This document shows positions 1-10,074 of a DNA stretch of 64,000 nt, in pieces (the stretch's first letter is position 1; each line of letters starts with the position of its first letter). The notes beneath the pieces are model-generated. The model searched no databases. It saw only the letters and a list, made by a program, of their open reading frames with translations, and was not told the origin of the DNA. The DNA is from Priapulus caudatus (taxonomy: Eukaryota > Priapulida > Priapulimorpha > Priapulimorphida > Priapulidae): the NCBI RefSeq assembly GCF_000485595.1, contig NW_014577431.1:423208-487207 (forward strand), in the 5' to 3' direction. The position numbers were made by a program, and so were the translations under genes.

Positions 1-826
1 ATGTTTTGTAAGTGCAGTAACAGTGTGAGTATTTTTAATTAATTTCTGTTCGATGCTTATTCAGGCCTGCAGCCTATGGACGGCTTCTACTGTTGTTCTA
101 CACCTGAACACGCCTGTCCCGCTAACACACGCTCACGTGACTCATTAGTTCCGCTTGTAGCTGGCTGTCTACGGTCGCGCCACCATAGGATGTCTATGCG
201 CGCCACAGTCGCGCTGTGCAGCACGGTATTGCGGTGCACTCAACATAACATAACTTATTGCGAGACGCATCCCGTAACAAACATTACAACTGTAAAGTAA
301 AGTTGCAGCATTGAACAAATTATTACGATAGCTCATCATTTTGATTGCTTGATTTTTTCTTGATGCCATCAGCTTAGGAGAACGATGTAGAACTCTAGTG
401 TTTCACCCTCATGATTAGATTCCTGAGTAGTCACCGGTTACTTACTTCTTGCTACTTCTGCAGTACTTAATAGTTGTTACATCAGCTGCTGCTACTGCTT
501 GTGATACTACTAAGTGCGATCGTACACTGTAGCCCGAAGAGGCTGTGCGACTGATTGTCTATACAAAGTATACAACTGTACTATACGATTGTAATACAAA
601 GTGATTAGCAAGACCGTTTCTTGGAGCTACTACTACTGCTGCTACTGCTATTGCTACTGTAATGTTACTCTGCTATATATCTATATATATATATATACTT
701 AGTTGCTATACGTGCCGATAGATGGCGTGTCGGGGGAGAATGGGCCGGCATGTTGGAGTCAGCAGATTAGAAATAAATTGCACTTGAATAGAATTGACGT
801 GTTGGTGATCTTTAAAGTTATAGGGA
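1..826. other. No gene recognised
   Basis: No coding region, RNA gene or transposon end is recognisable here. There is a short CTA/CTG trinucleotide run near 627-659 and a TA run near 673-700. The short open frames have no family resemblance. Confidence 0.5.
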
Positions 827-1110
827 GCGTTTGTTTGGTCGGATCGATCCGATGGATTCGTTGATCTGACTCTTTGTATGGTCGGATTACTTGATCTCGA
901 TCCATCGAACCCGACCCTGCTAGTGAGGCGGATTCGAACGGGATCCAATATGGCGGCCCGCGCCTCAGCCAATCACAGCTTGTTCTTTTTTATGAACCAT
1001 CCCGTGATAGGTCACAGCGAAACGTGAACCGGCGAAAGTGAGTTTTGCGTTTGTTTGGTCGGATCAGGATCATATGATCTCGATCAGACGGATTCGTCCC
1101 AAAGAAACGT
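827..1110. promoter_or_regulatory. Promoter-like segment between two 19-bp direct repeats
   Basis: A 19-bp word (GCGTTTGTTTGGTCGGATC) occurs at 827-845 and again at 1047-1065, each followed by GATC-rich sequence. Between them lie a YY1-like CAATATGGCGGC (946-957) and a CCAAT box in CAGCCAATCA (about 966-975). This combination resembles a TATA-less housekeeping promoter, but no first exon or downstream gene can be tied to it. It could equally be the two ends of a small repeat. Confidence 0.2.
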
Positions 1111-1283
1111 GCCCTATATAGACAACTTTTTCTTTTTAGTTTAAAGAGGCGCCGCAATATCTGTAGGAAAACGGTGAATAAGAACAAGTGCCGCAGAGCA
1201 ACAGCGCTCAACTGACGTGTACTGTAGCCAGGTATTCTTCTGATAAACTCACTGGCAACCGAACAAGTGCGCCCTCCCGCCAC

Positions 1284-1940
1284 CGTGTTCGCGCCCAGAG
1301 CATATATCTAGGATACTACTAATACAGATCTAAAATCTATGATAGGCTATACCTACTGGTAGTACAGTAGTAAAGATACAGCTGTGCAACTTTAATGATT
1401 TCGCTATATTAACATGTTATCATGGCTATGCGTCGAGCGCGAGCGTAGTGGTGGTGGTGGGGGAGGGGGCTCTAATAGCAAAAGCAGTTCAGTCCTTTGT
1501 TAACAGTCAACAAATCCATGTTTAACCCTCCTCTTGAGAATCAAAAGGTTATCAGACACTTACTCTTCGCACGTCAGAGGAAAGTACATTTTATGGTCCT
1601 TTCAATAAAATGATAAATACGGTAGGTCAGCGCTGAAACAAAAAAGTTTTGCACTCAGTCCGTTAGACCATGTCCTCAGAAAATGTCTGATATCTGACCT
1701 TTCCCCCACTGCCCTTTGACCTCCAATTTCGCGCTGGGTTTACTCCCCATCACACTATACATCGAATATTAAGAGCGTAGGTCAAGATTCCGTTGAGATT
1801 TGTGCCGCCATTCCGTATTTCCTCCTATACCTTAAGTTAAGGGGGAAATATTCCCCCTCCGTTGACACATATTGACCTTTGACCATTGACCCCCAAATTT
1901 GACATCCCGAGTCCTTTTCGCGATCCCCACCGACGTCCCG
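1284..1940. other. No gene recognised
   Basis: Anonymous sequence with a short GGT/GGGGGA-rich run near 1448-1470. No supported coding frame or transposon terminus is seen. Confidence 0.45.
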
Positions 1941-2058
1941 AATATCGTGACTGTACGTCGAGCGGTTAAGATTTGTGCCCAACTGTTGACGCACGCACGG
2001 ACGGACGCACGGATAATTATGCGATTCTACAAGCTGCATCTGACTTCGTCAGCTCAGC
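1941..2058 (-). repeat. Dispersed repeat, copy 1 (SINE-like)
   Basis: About 118 bp matching 4526-4642 in the same orientation. Both copies share a GTCGAGCGGTTAAGATTTG block, a variable run of ACGGACGCACGG-type sequence, and a 3' block ending in CTTCGTCAG. The repeat starts and stops abruptly in unrelated flanks, as expected of a short interspersed element. The family was not identified and the strand is arbitrary. Confidence 0.6.
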
Positions 2059-2157
2059 TAACAAGTGCCGCAGAGTGAGTGGGCTCATCTGAGGTCTGTT
2101 GCTACGGTTATAAACGTAACATTTAAGTCGTGCGTAGTGACACCTTTGTTAGGAGCG

Positions 2158-2225
2158 CGAGACAGAGAGAGAGACAGAGACAGAGACAGAGACAGAGACA
2201 GAGACAGAGAGAGAGAGCGAAAGAG
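2158..2225 (+). repeat. (GACAGA)n microsatellite
   Basis: Tandem GACAGA units degrading into GAGAGA. Open frames across it (RDRDRD, RQRQRQ) are translations of the repeat and not genes. Confidence 0.9.
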
Positions 2226-2369
2226 CGAGAGAGCTTCGCTCTTCACCCTACGCACGTGCCATCATATCGTCACCAAGTTACGCACGATTGCGGCATACCT
2301 GCTACCAGTGACGTAGCAATTGGGTTGAATATGGCAAGGAGATTGCTCTTGGCTGAAACTGTGTGACCT

Positions 2370-4254
2370 TGACCCCACGTCATTACAAAACATGTAGCAA
2401 TCAACGTTGTATGTTGCAAAAATACATCTTTACCCCCAAGAACATCAAAAGTGACCCAGGGGTTCTTACGTTATGATAATTACATGTTTACTAGGCTACG
2501 GCGGCCATGTTGGCGGCCATCTTGGAATTTGACACCAGATCGCCATCAAAACAGGTTGGGATGGCTTGGAAGTATCTTACCCTATCATAAATAAAGATAA
2601 ATGCAGGTAAAATAACTTTTTATAACATATACGATTACATTTTGGTGAGCTTTAGTACGTTTTAGGCACCATTTTGAATCGCGAAATTGACCCTTTTAGA
2701 ATAAGTTTTCGGCTTGACACGACTCGGCATTGGATTCCCCATTATACTTGAAAATTGTTAAAAATGATAAGAAACCAAAATGGTATTGGTTCCTACCGTG
2801 GGTCAGCATATTCTCGGATCTCAACCAGTCTATAAGTTAACTGTAGTGGAAGAAAAAATAAACAAGTATATAATATCATATTGCATACTGAACTATGTGT
2901 ATACTTAAATGAATGAAATACATTATTGATAAAAATAAACTTACTCAGCGACAGTAATATTAAAATTAAAAATAAGTAGGGCAACTTTTCAAATCCTTGA
3001 AAATAATTTCTTATTGATATGGAGCAGCAAAATTCACTATATATGCACAATGCGTGAGGCCTAATGTTTAGGGAAATATTAAGGAATTCTATGATATTGG
3101 AATTCTTCAAGTTTGTCAGTGAACATCTGCAAGTATATTTTAAAATCTTTGTCCAAACATTTGCAATATTACGAGAACCTTGTCCCGACTTGGTACAACG
3201 TAATTACAATGATGACCAATTTGTATGAAAACCAATTCACCTCACACTATAGTAGCCTGTTGCTGTGTGATTTATGTCTTTGGCAGCTTCTATGCTTCCA
3301 AGCCTCAGGTTGATCCAGCTCAATGCAATGTTATCACACTGAGGTGATACGGTTAATGCAATGACAATATGACACCTTGCACACCAGCACTCGTGTTCTG
3401 TGTGACTATCATCTGTTCAAATAAAATAAAAGCGATCATATCAGTGTTTTAAATAGAACAGTGCGTGCAAGGAACGTATTTGTCAACTTTTACAACATAA
3501 AATCTAGGAAAATAATTTTTTTGGCACAAACACTGGAAATATTATATGTGCTTTTCATAGCAAAATTATACAAAAAGTCATTCAGAAAACACTAATTTTA
3601 AATAAATTTGTGATGTAAACATATTAAACAAGAAGCTATGCCATGATGTTTATATTTAATAGATTCATTAGAGACCATTACCATCCCTTTCAGCTGAATT
3701 TTCAGTTACACTGGTTTTAATTATCCTGCCGATAATTTGTGTTGTAAATTACTAATTAGACATTTTAGGTAACACAGACATTTAAAACCCATACATGTTC
3801 ATGATGCATATAATTTACAACTATACCTATGGAAAATTATGGCCGCTTTAGGAAGACAAAAATATCCAACAAACGCACCTGTTATCCTATACAGGGCAAT
3901 ATCACCAACTTTTTGTTTATGTCGCTTGCATCTCCCTAGTTCACGGCATGAAATGCTATTCCAGAGAGACACTACTCCATCGTATTCACCAGCAACAATA
4001 AAGTCTCCTAGAAAAGCATTGAAATAATTTCATGATGGGTAACTCTTCCATCAATTCCCTGACATGTGTGCGACTGCTTGAACATCAACACTTCTGTATA
4101 TACGGTGTAAGTGAACTGGTTCATAGTAATGCTAGTCACCCATGCAGATTACGATGTGGTTCCTGTTCCAGTTACCAGAAATCCAGTTGTTAAAACCTTT
4201 TCCACCTACTCTACTCTCCTCAGATATATATAACCTCACGCGCAACGTCGCCGC
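2370..4254. other. No gene recognised
   Basis: AT-rich anonymous sequence. Short open frames such as those at 2793-3110 and 3113-3313 have no family features. No transposon ends were spotted. Confidence 0.45.
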
Positions 4255-4298
4255 ATCACCTGACGAAGTGTCGCAGTAGCGCACGAAACGTCGTGTTC
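4255..4298 (+). ncRNA. Hammerhead-ribozyme-like motif
   Basis: The order is CTGACGA (4260-4266), a stem in which GTG..CGC pairs with GCG CAC around an AGTA loop (one bulged T), then GAAA (4285-4288) followed by CGTCGTG. This matches the hammerhead core pattern CUGANGA / stem II / GAAA found in the terminal repeats of Penelope-like retroelements. The third stem and cleavage triplet would have to be very short. Activity is not predicted with confidence. Confidence 0.4.
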
Positions 4299-4479
4299 TT
4301 CTATTATCTATTATCTTTTGGACCACCCATTGCGAGACAAACGGGATATAGTAAGCGAGTTTCATTTCCGCAATGGATAATATTTTTAACCTTAAGATTT
4401 TTTTATGGAGACAATATAAGAAAAGTGTGTGTGCGCGCGCGCGTGTGTGTGTATGCTTTTTTTCCTTTTTTTTTGGTAA

Positions 4480-4524
4480 AAAGGGGGGGTCCGGACTCCC
4501 TCAACCCCTCTGGATCCGCCCCTG
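4480..4524. mobile_element. DNA-transposon end fragment
   Basis: The stretch ends in GGATCCGCCCCTG, which on the other strand begins CAGGGGCGGATCC. CAGGGGCGGATCCA-type termini are typical of hAT-like transposon ends in many animal genomes. No matching second end was found nearby, so this is an orphan fragment directly abutting the dispersed repeat at 4526. Confidence 0.4.
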
Positions 4525-4525
4525 A

Positions 4526-4642
4526 CAGTATCGTGACCGAACGTCGAGCGGTTAAGATTTGTGCCCAACTGTTGACGGACACACGGATCACGGACGGACG
4601 CTCATGCGATTCTACAAGCTGCATCCGACTTCGTCAGATGAG
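4526..4642 (-). repeat. Dispersed repeat, copy 2 (SINE-like)
   Basis: Second copy of the repeat at 1941-2058, with the same block order and about the same length. The middle ACGGAC-rich section differs most. Confidence 0.6.
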
Positions 4643-4649
4643 CTAAAAA

Positions 4650-5837
4650 TTAGGCTTACCATTCACTCAGGCAATCAACGTTCAGTCTCGAATTATTTCG
4701 CTATTTCAACGGTGCCTGCGCCTCTCACTTCCTCATCTGATGCATCTGGTTCATACATGCGCAGGCCAGTTACTACTTCTCCTCCTGTAACCAATTCATC
4801 AGTCTCAGAGAACTCGCTATTTTCATTATCATCACTTCCACTTGCCGATTCTGTCAAGAAATCACTGTGCGGTATATCACTTCATTAGTTCACAATGTCA
4901 GCCATGTTCTGCAAATGATGACACATTCCCCCGCTAGGCAACTGGGCACAGTTTTCAAACAGAATCTTCGGAAATGTGTAATAGTGAGCCATCTGATCCT
5001 GTTTAAGATAAATTGTGGATGCTATCGTGACATTGATCAATGCCCAACATATTATAACAAAATTATTAGAAAAAATAGCATATAAATAGTTGGTTTTTTC
5101 CCCCATGTGAATTTTTCGGCATACACACATATAACTAAAGTTAGCAGTATATATAGCACAATCAGGATCAGACAATAGCATTATCATATCAATGATTTCC
5201 CCATGAATTTCAGAAAGCAATCGGACAACTCATCCACAATTGTTATTTGGAGTCAATTTAGCGTGTCGTAAGAGCCCCAAATACACAGGAAAACTCAATC
5301 AAATCAGATATATACATCACACTAATTACACATGCATGGTACGTCTATGATGGAATTGTCAAAAATAAACACAGCTGGAAATTAAGGCATGTCAGAAGAT
5401 TTATGGAATGTCGCAAAATAGCTCCGGCTTTGAAAGTTTGCCAGACCCAAAACACAGTAAATGCCTCGCATATAACATTAGCAAGTAGTATCGATAAAAG
5501 GCAGTGGCTGGAGGTACGGCAGTTCATTCGCTTTCATACAAACGAGACAAAGATGGCAGCGGATGGCGGCAGACTTCGAAATAACGCCTTGGGAAATAAA
5601 TTCACGATTTGAGTTTTGATGAGCTAGAAAACACTCGGATTAGGTATGAAATAAACATTATTGTAAACTTTACATCAGAAGATCGCAAAAAATTGTCTCA
5701 GCCCTCAAACATACGCCAAAAAGGGGCTTCAACGAACGTTGGCTGCCGTACTTCCAGCCACTTCAAAGATAAAATAATGAAAGATTAAAGATGTTACTAT
5801 AAAGAGATAATTATACATTATGACTATATTATTAGCT
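4650..5837. other. No gene recognised
   Basis: Anonymous sequence. Near 5553-5567 there is AAGATGGCAGCGGATGGCGG, which contains YY1-like ATGGCGG words, but no gene could be attached to it. Confidence 0.45.
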
Positions 5838-5949
5838 TTTGTTATACGCTGTGGCTATATGCCCCGCAGCCGGGCACGGTCTTCGATTTCCTAAATGCCC
5901 GGCAGTTTGAACTCTGTTTGACCTGGGTCGTTCAGATCTTTCTGACAAA

Positions 5950-5967
5950 CCCTAACCCTAACCCTAA
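5950..5967 (-). repeat. Telomere-type (CCCTAA)3
   Basis: Three exact CCCTAA units, the complement of the TTAGGG telomere repeat of most animals. It lies just inside the left inverted repeat of the MITE and is an interstitial tract, not a chromosome end. Confidence 0.9.
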
Positions 5968-6121
5968 TTAAATTTAATTAACACTAATAAATTTAATTAA
6001 ATAAAAATAAATTTTTTTAATTAAATTGTTGTAAATAAATCATGTCAATATTTCCGTTAATTGGAAAACAATAGTTAAACGGATAAAGATAGAAAAATAC
6101 AGAAAACAGGAAAATAATTAA

Positions 6122-6197
6122 AAACCAGCCGGGATTTGAACCATCGACCTTTCAGACATAAAGCCAGTGCTTTAACCACTCGACCATACAGGCTTAT
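6122..6197 (-). pseudogene. tRNA-like sequence inside the MITE
   Basis: On the minus strand a box-A-like TGGTCGAGTGGTTAAAGC is followed about 30 nt later by a box-B-like GGTTCAAATCC. Spacing and order fit a tRNA body. The T-stem and acceptor stem pair poorly, so this is a tRNA-derived relic or SINE head rather than a working tRNA. The anticodon could not be assigned safely. Confidence 0.6.
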
Positions 6198-6345
6198 GTG
6201 AAATAGCGCATGCCATATGATATATATGCTAAATAAGCAAACACATGTGTACACGTGTAATTATGGAAAACTGCCGGGCATTTAGGAAATCGCAGACCGT
6301 GCCCGGCTGCCGGGCATATAGCCACTGCGTTTGTTATATTATTGT

Positions 6346-6987
6346 ACTCCAGGTTAGCTATAGTACTATAAACGCTTACATTAACTGCCGCTGGGCTATA
6401 GCATCAACCATTACGAATGCTCGGGACCAACTTACTCCAGCCAGTCAGCGGGAGCTATGTATTTCCGCATGTGGAGGGGTGGGCGGGTTGTGTTGGTTGT
6501 GGACAAAAACATTGTTGTTGTCAAGTAACAAATTAATAATAGTAATTTGTTCATCTTTCATGACAAAACTAATTATATTACAATCTCTTTTGATCGCTTA
6601 ATTTGTTACTTGACAACAACAATATGTTTTTGTCCACAACCACCCCAACCCGCCCACCCCTCCACGTGCGGAAATACATAGTTCCCGCCGACTGGCGCTG
6701 CTGCAGCGCCGCCAGAAATGGCCGTTTCAAGTTCACAAATCGAATGTTTGTTCACAAGAAATACCGCAAGTATACCATTGCAACGATAGTTAGAGGTTCA
6801 ATTTTAGTAGCGGCTATAACTTAAGACATATTCACTTCGGATAAGAGGCATTAATTGCCTACCACAGATGTTTTATAGCCGGATATAATCGGGAATAAGT
6901 TGGTCCATCGCATATGCCCCATGGGTCGTTTTATAGCCCAGCGGCAGTTAATGTAAGCGGGCTATAGTACTAGAGCTAACTCCAGGT
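6346..6987. mobile_element. MITE with 9-bp TSD ACTCCAGGT, host of a nested MITE
   Basis: The element is 6355-6978 (624 bp). The left end TAGCTATAGTACTATA and the right end (reverse complement TAGCTCTAGTACTATA) continue as inverted repeats through AACTGCCGCTGGGCTATA (left about 6355-6401, right 6931-6978). Perfect 9-bp duplications ACTCCAGGT lie at 6346-6354 and 6979-6987. It sits 7 bp from the previous MITE and contains another inverted-repeat element. The right end overlaps the 3' end of the F-box ORF. Confidence 0.8.
6440..6696. mobile_element. Nested MITE with about 100-bp TIRs
   Basis: Long inverted repeats: the left arm starts GCCAGTCAGCGGGAGCTATG at 6440 and runs to the TCAAGTAACAAATTA near 6535. 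The right arm mirrors it from about 6599 to 6696. The arms contain TGGTTGTGGACAAAAACA and GGGGTGGGCGGGTTG blocks. Only about 65 bp separate them, so the element could fold into one hairpin. No clear target duplication was found. It is inserted inside the 6355-6978 element. Confidence 0.75.
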
Positions 6988-7577
6988 AAAATAAATACGT
7001 AACCTATTGCCTTGACGGTTGTTATTTTTCTTTGTGAGTTGATAAGCTTAGTGAGTCTCACACAAGACTCAAGCTTCGCACTTCTACACCATGTGCTGTA
7101 TACTCTTTTCCATAGCTGCTTATTGTTATTAATAGTAATCGAACTAGGAGTTCTGCAACAGCAGTATGTCAATCCAACACCGTTTTTACAATCTACATTC
7201 GACTTGCGACTCAAAAGACTAGGCACTTTATAAGTGTCTGATCGGAGAGTTTCATTTGCTAAGCTGGAAAGTTCACTCTCAGCGCGATTGGCAAGACCGT
7301 TCACAACGTGAACATTGAATTGTCTGTAATTTAAACATGGGTTCGTCCAGATGACACTGTACTCCTGCATTCGCAGACCCCAGTGTTGACAGAACAGAAA
7401 CCACACGACGAAAGGTTCGATCTCCGCAAGGACGCAAGCTTTCCAAGCATCTGACCAGGAGGCGATGATATTGTACCAAAAAACGCATGTGTTTTGACAA
7501 CTGGCAAGAGAACGACCATCGAGTAAACGGAAGACGACCATCAGTGTATTATCAGGCAGATTCGTTATCCGTGTCAT
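6948..7577 (-). CDS. F-box protein with transposon-derived C-terminus
   Basis: A 209-residue open frame. Residues about 3-50 read as an F-box: the start ITNLPDNTLMVVFRLLD, then SLASCQNTCVFWYNI and a tryptophan-containing tail (SDAWKACV). F-box proteins bridge substrates to SKP1-CUL1 ubiquitin ligases through this motif. The rest (about 55-200) has no recognised substrate-binding repeat and includes a short CCC cluster. The start is the first ATG before the F-box, consistent with short N-termini in this class. Coding runs into the right end of the 6355-6978 MITE, whose target duplication encodes residues about 197-200, so the last 9-10 residues come from the transposon. It may be one exon of a longer gene or a single-exon gene; no promoter was identified. 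Confidence 0.6.
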   Translation of the reverse strand: MTRITNLPDNTLMVVFRLLDGRSLASCQNTCVFWYNIIASWSDAWKACVLAEIEPFVVWFLFCQHWGLRMQEYSVIWTNPCLNYRQFNVHVVNGLANRAESELSSLANETLRSDTYKVPSLLSRKSNVDCKNGVGLTYCCCRTPSSITINNNKQLWKRVYSTWCRSAKLESCVRLTKLINSQRKITTVKAIGYVFILPGVSSSTIARLH

Positions 7578-7678
7578 TTTGTAGTGAACTTAAATTCGCG
7601 CCATGTTTGACAAGGTTGGTGAACAGTTGCATGCCGGGAGCTAGAGCAGGAGTTACTTCCGGTCGCCCGCGAAGTACA

Positions 7679-7845
7679 TTTGTATCAAAGATCATATACA
7701 ATACATTACATTGTATATAATCTTTGTTTGTATCAGGAGTAGATAATAGGAATCGAATCCCCTATAGGGTATATCCCCTATAGGGTATATCCCCTATAGG
7801 GTATATAATAGGGAATTCCCTATTATCTACTCCTGATTTGTATCA
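7679..7845. mobile_element. Two hairpin mini-elements punctuated by three TTTGTATCA words
   Basis: TTTGTATCA occurs at 7679-7687, 7727-7735 and 7837-7845. Between the first two is a 39-bp hairpin (AAGATCATATACAATAC pairing with its mirror). Between the last two is a 104-bp element (7733-7836) with inverted ends TCAGGAGTAGATAATAGG and three tandem CCCCTATAGGGTATAT units. TTTGTA directly borders the larger element on both sides. The pattern suggests successive insertions of tiny elements into the same target word. Confidence 0.6.
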
Positions 7846-7864
7846 AACCATAGGCATAGCCATA

Positions 7865-7912
7865 TAGATATAGAATAAACATTTATTCTATATTGTTTAT
7901 TCTATATCTATG
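7865..7912. repeat. AT-rich inverted repeat
   Basis: ATAGATATAGAATAAAC is mirrored by GTTTATTCTATATCTAT about 14 bp later, giving a perfect 17-bp stem. Probably another miniature element; no flanking duplication was recognised. Confidence 0.6.
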
Positions 7913-8431
7913 ATCAAACTGCATGCAGTGTATGGAAGGGGATTTGTGTCAAACTGTCAAAATTTAAAGAGATGAGTGGTCGATTCATAATTTCATCACT
8001 TCTATCTTGTATCAATTGTACATTGATTGGGGTACCTATCTTGTATTTCACAATGTACTGATTCTCTCTTTGGAATGTGCAGGGAAATCCTGTAGATAAG
8101 GAAATTCTGTCTACAAGTTAGCCTTAATTATTTTACTTTCTCTGATTGATAATGACTTTCTAACATATTCTAGTGCTGGTTTTAGTATTTTCGGGTCATC
8201 ACTTTTCCAATCTTCTACTCGTTTCCCTTTATTATACTCTCCATATAACTTATATGAATATAAATGGTCCAAATTTTGCACCGCGGGCGGTGCGTGTGCT
8301 TCATTGCGTCTACCCTAGCTCCTGTGCTTCTAATGTCGTGCAACTGGTTGTGAGAGAGATAGACAGCCAGACAAACACAGAAAGAAAGAGAAGAATTCAC
8401 ACAGAGAGACACAGGGAGAAAGATAGAAGGA

Positions 8432-8448
8432 AAGAGAGAGAGAGAGAG

Positions 8449-8496
<48 letters not shown>

Positions 8497-8523
8497 GAGA
8501 GGAGAGGAGAGAGGAGAGGAGAG

Positions 8524-8577
<54 letters not shown>

Positions 8578-8640
8578 GTGAGTTAGTGAGGCAGTCAGAG
8601 CGAGAGAGAGAGAGAGAGAGGAGAAGGAGAGAGAGACAGC
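8432..8640 (+). repeat. (GA)n microsatellite, interrupted
   Basis: Long purine runs of GA with GAGGAGA interruptions. GA-rich sequence continues less regularly to about 8865. The serine/leucine-rich 200-260-residue frames on the minus strand are translations of this tract and are not genes. Confidence 0.95.
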
Positions 8641-8872
8641 GAAGTGCGGAGAGATAAGAGACAAGGGAGCAGATAAATAATGACGGAAGGCGGCATAATG
8701 AGAGAGGGGGAGAGGATGCAGTGAGACAGGACAGAGGAGAGAGGAAAAAGGGAGAAAGCGAAAGAGAGTGCCCAAGCGAGAGAGACAGTGTGAGGAGATC
8801 GAGGCGAAAAAAACGATGGATAGATCTATAGATCGAGAGAAAAAGAGAGAGAGAGACGCAAGAGTGAGACAC

Positions 8873-8880
8873 CACACACA

Positions 8881-8941
<61 letters not shown>

Positions 8942-8963
8942 AGCACACACACACACACCACCA

Positions 8964-9004
<41 letters not shown>
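8873..9004 (+). repeat. (CA)n microsatellite
   Basis: CA repeat with CCA and CAGCA interruptions. It runs up to the first base of the inverted-repeat element at 9005. Confidence 0.95.
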
Positions 9005-9007
<3 letters not shown>

Positions 9008-10074
9008 CAGCGACGAACCTTAACTCGGAGTTAAGCGTCTACACGGGGTCTTTAACTCGAGTTTACCTTAATTCGAGTTAAGGCCCGTGTTAGACGCTAT
9101 AACTCGAGTTAGCTTAACCTCCACGATATGGCGCTAGCACTAGTACGTGTACGTACTACACGCACGCACACGACTCATGCACGCACGTGTTTACGTGCAC
9201 CGATGCATCGACGCACGCACGTGTACGTGCACAACGGCATGCGCGCAACGCACGCCTACGTGCTACATGCACACGCGCGCACGCACGCATCCGCACGCAC
9301 GCATCGCAACGCCCACGCCACGAACTGTGTAACTGACCCAACGCCCGCGCAACATCGACAGGCCCGAACTTCCGAGCAAAGGGCCGCGAAATCCCCAACA
9401 TCGCACACCCACATCAACACAAGATAAGAAAGGCTCCAGCGCATCACGGGCAGATCGAACCACGAGAACAAACAGACCACGGCACGCACGTGTAGTGACA
9501 CGCACGCACGTCTACGTGGACATGCATGCACGCACGCACGTGTACCTGCACAAACACACCCACGTACGCACGCTTAACACTGCACCACGTTGTACCTGCC
9601 ACAAGGCACGCACGCACGCCACGAACGCTGTACGCTGCACACGGCGCGACACACGGCACGCACGCACGGCAACTGTAGTTACGTGCACACACACGGACGG
9701 CACGCTCACGCATGCACGCACAGCTGTACGTGCACACGCACCGCATGCACGCACGTGTAGGTACGACACGCACGCACGCAAGCACGGCGCTACGTGTACG
9801 CTGCACAGCACGCCGCACGAACTGCACGGCACAGTGTTACGTGGCACACGCACGCATGCACGCACGTGTACCGTTGGCACACGCGCACGCACGAACGCGT
9901 GGATGTACGTACACCGCGCACGGTTTAACATATACACGCACGCACGCATGCATAATAAATCGCGTAATAACCTTCCTGTCGGGTGTGTCGTGTAGACGCT
10001 ACATAATCGCCTAACTCGAGTTAACGCTTTACTCGAGTTAGACTTACACTCGAGTTCAAGGTTCGTCGTTGTAG
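9005..10074. mobile_element. Inverted-repeat element with AACTCGAGTT iterons and ACGC minisatellite core
   Basis: The left end is CTACAGCGACGAACCTT; the right end read on the other strand is CTACAACGACGAACCTT. Inside each end are several copies or variants of TAACTCGAGTTA (left about 9020-9115, right about 10010-10056), and a GCGTCTACACG block is present at both ends. The interior (about 9140-9955) is an irregular minisatellite of CACGCACGCACGTGTACGTGC-like sequence. No transposase frame is visible. Arginine/threonine/histidine-rich frames here are repeat translations. No target-site duplication was identified. Confidence 0.65.

Larger units (their letters stand above)
5838..6338. mobile_element. 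MITE with 62-bp TIRs and 9-bp TSD, carrying a tRNA-like cargo
   Basis: The element is 5847-6329 (483 bp). Its 62-bp terminal inverted repeats (5847-5908 and 6268-6329) begin CGC(T/A)GTGGCTATATGCC and differ at only a few positions. It is bounded by a perfect 9-bp direct repeat TTTGTTATA at 5838-5846 and 6330-6338, read as the target-site duplication. A 9-bp duplication with long inverted repeats is usual for Mutator-like (MULE) elements, while the CAGTGGC-type end would also suit hAT. The interior holds (CCCTAA)3 and a tRNA-like sequence and no transposase, so it is non-autonomous. Confidence 0.85.

Noticed and set aside
2065-2366. Arg/Asp- and Arg/Gln-rich frames
   Set aside because: Translations of the (GACAGA)n repeat.
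5950-5967. Chromosome end
   Set aside because: Only three CCCTAA units, inside a MITE with normal sequence on both sides.
8215-9003. 223-262-residue minus-strand open frames rich in Ser/Leu/Val/Cys
   Set aside because: They are direct translations of GA and CA microsatellites; no start context, domain or codon structure.
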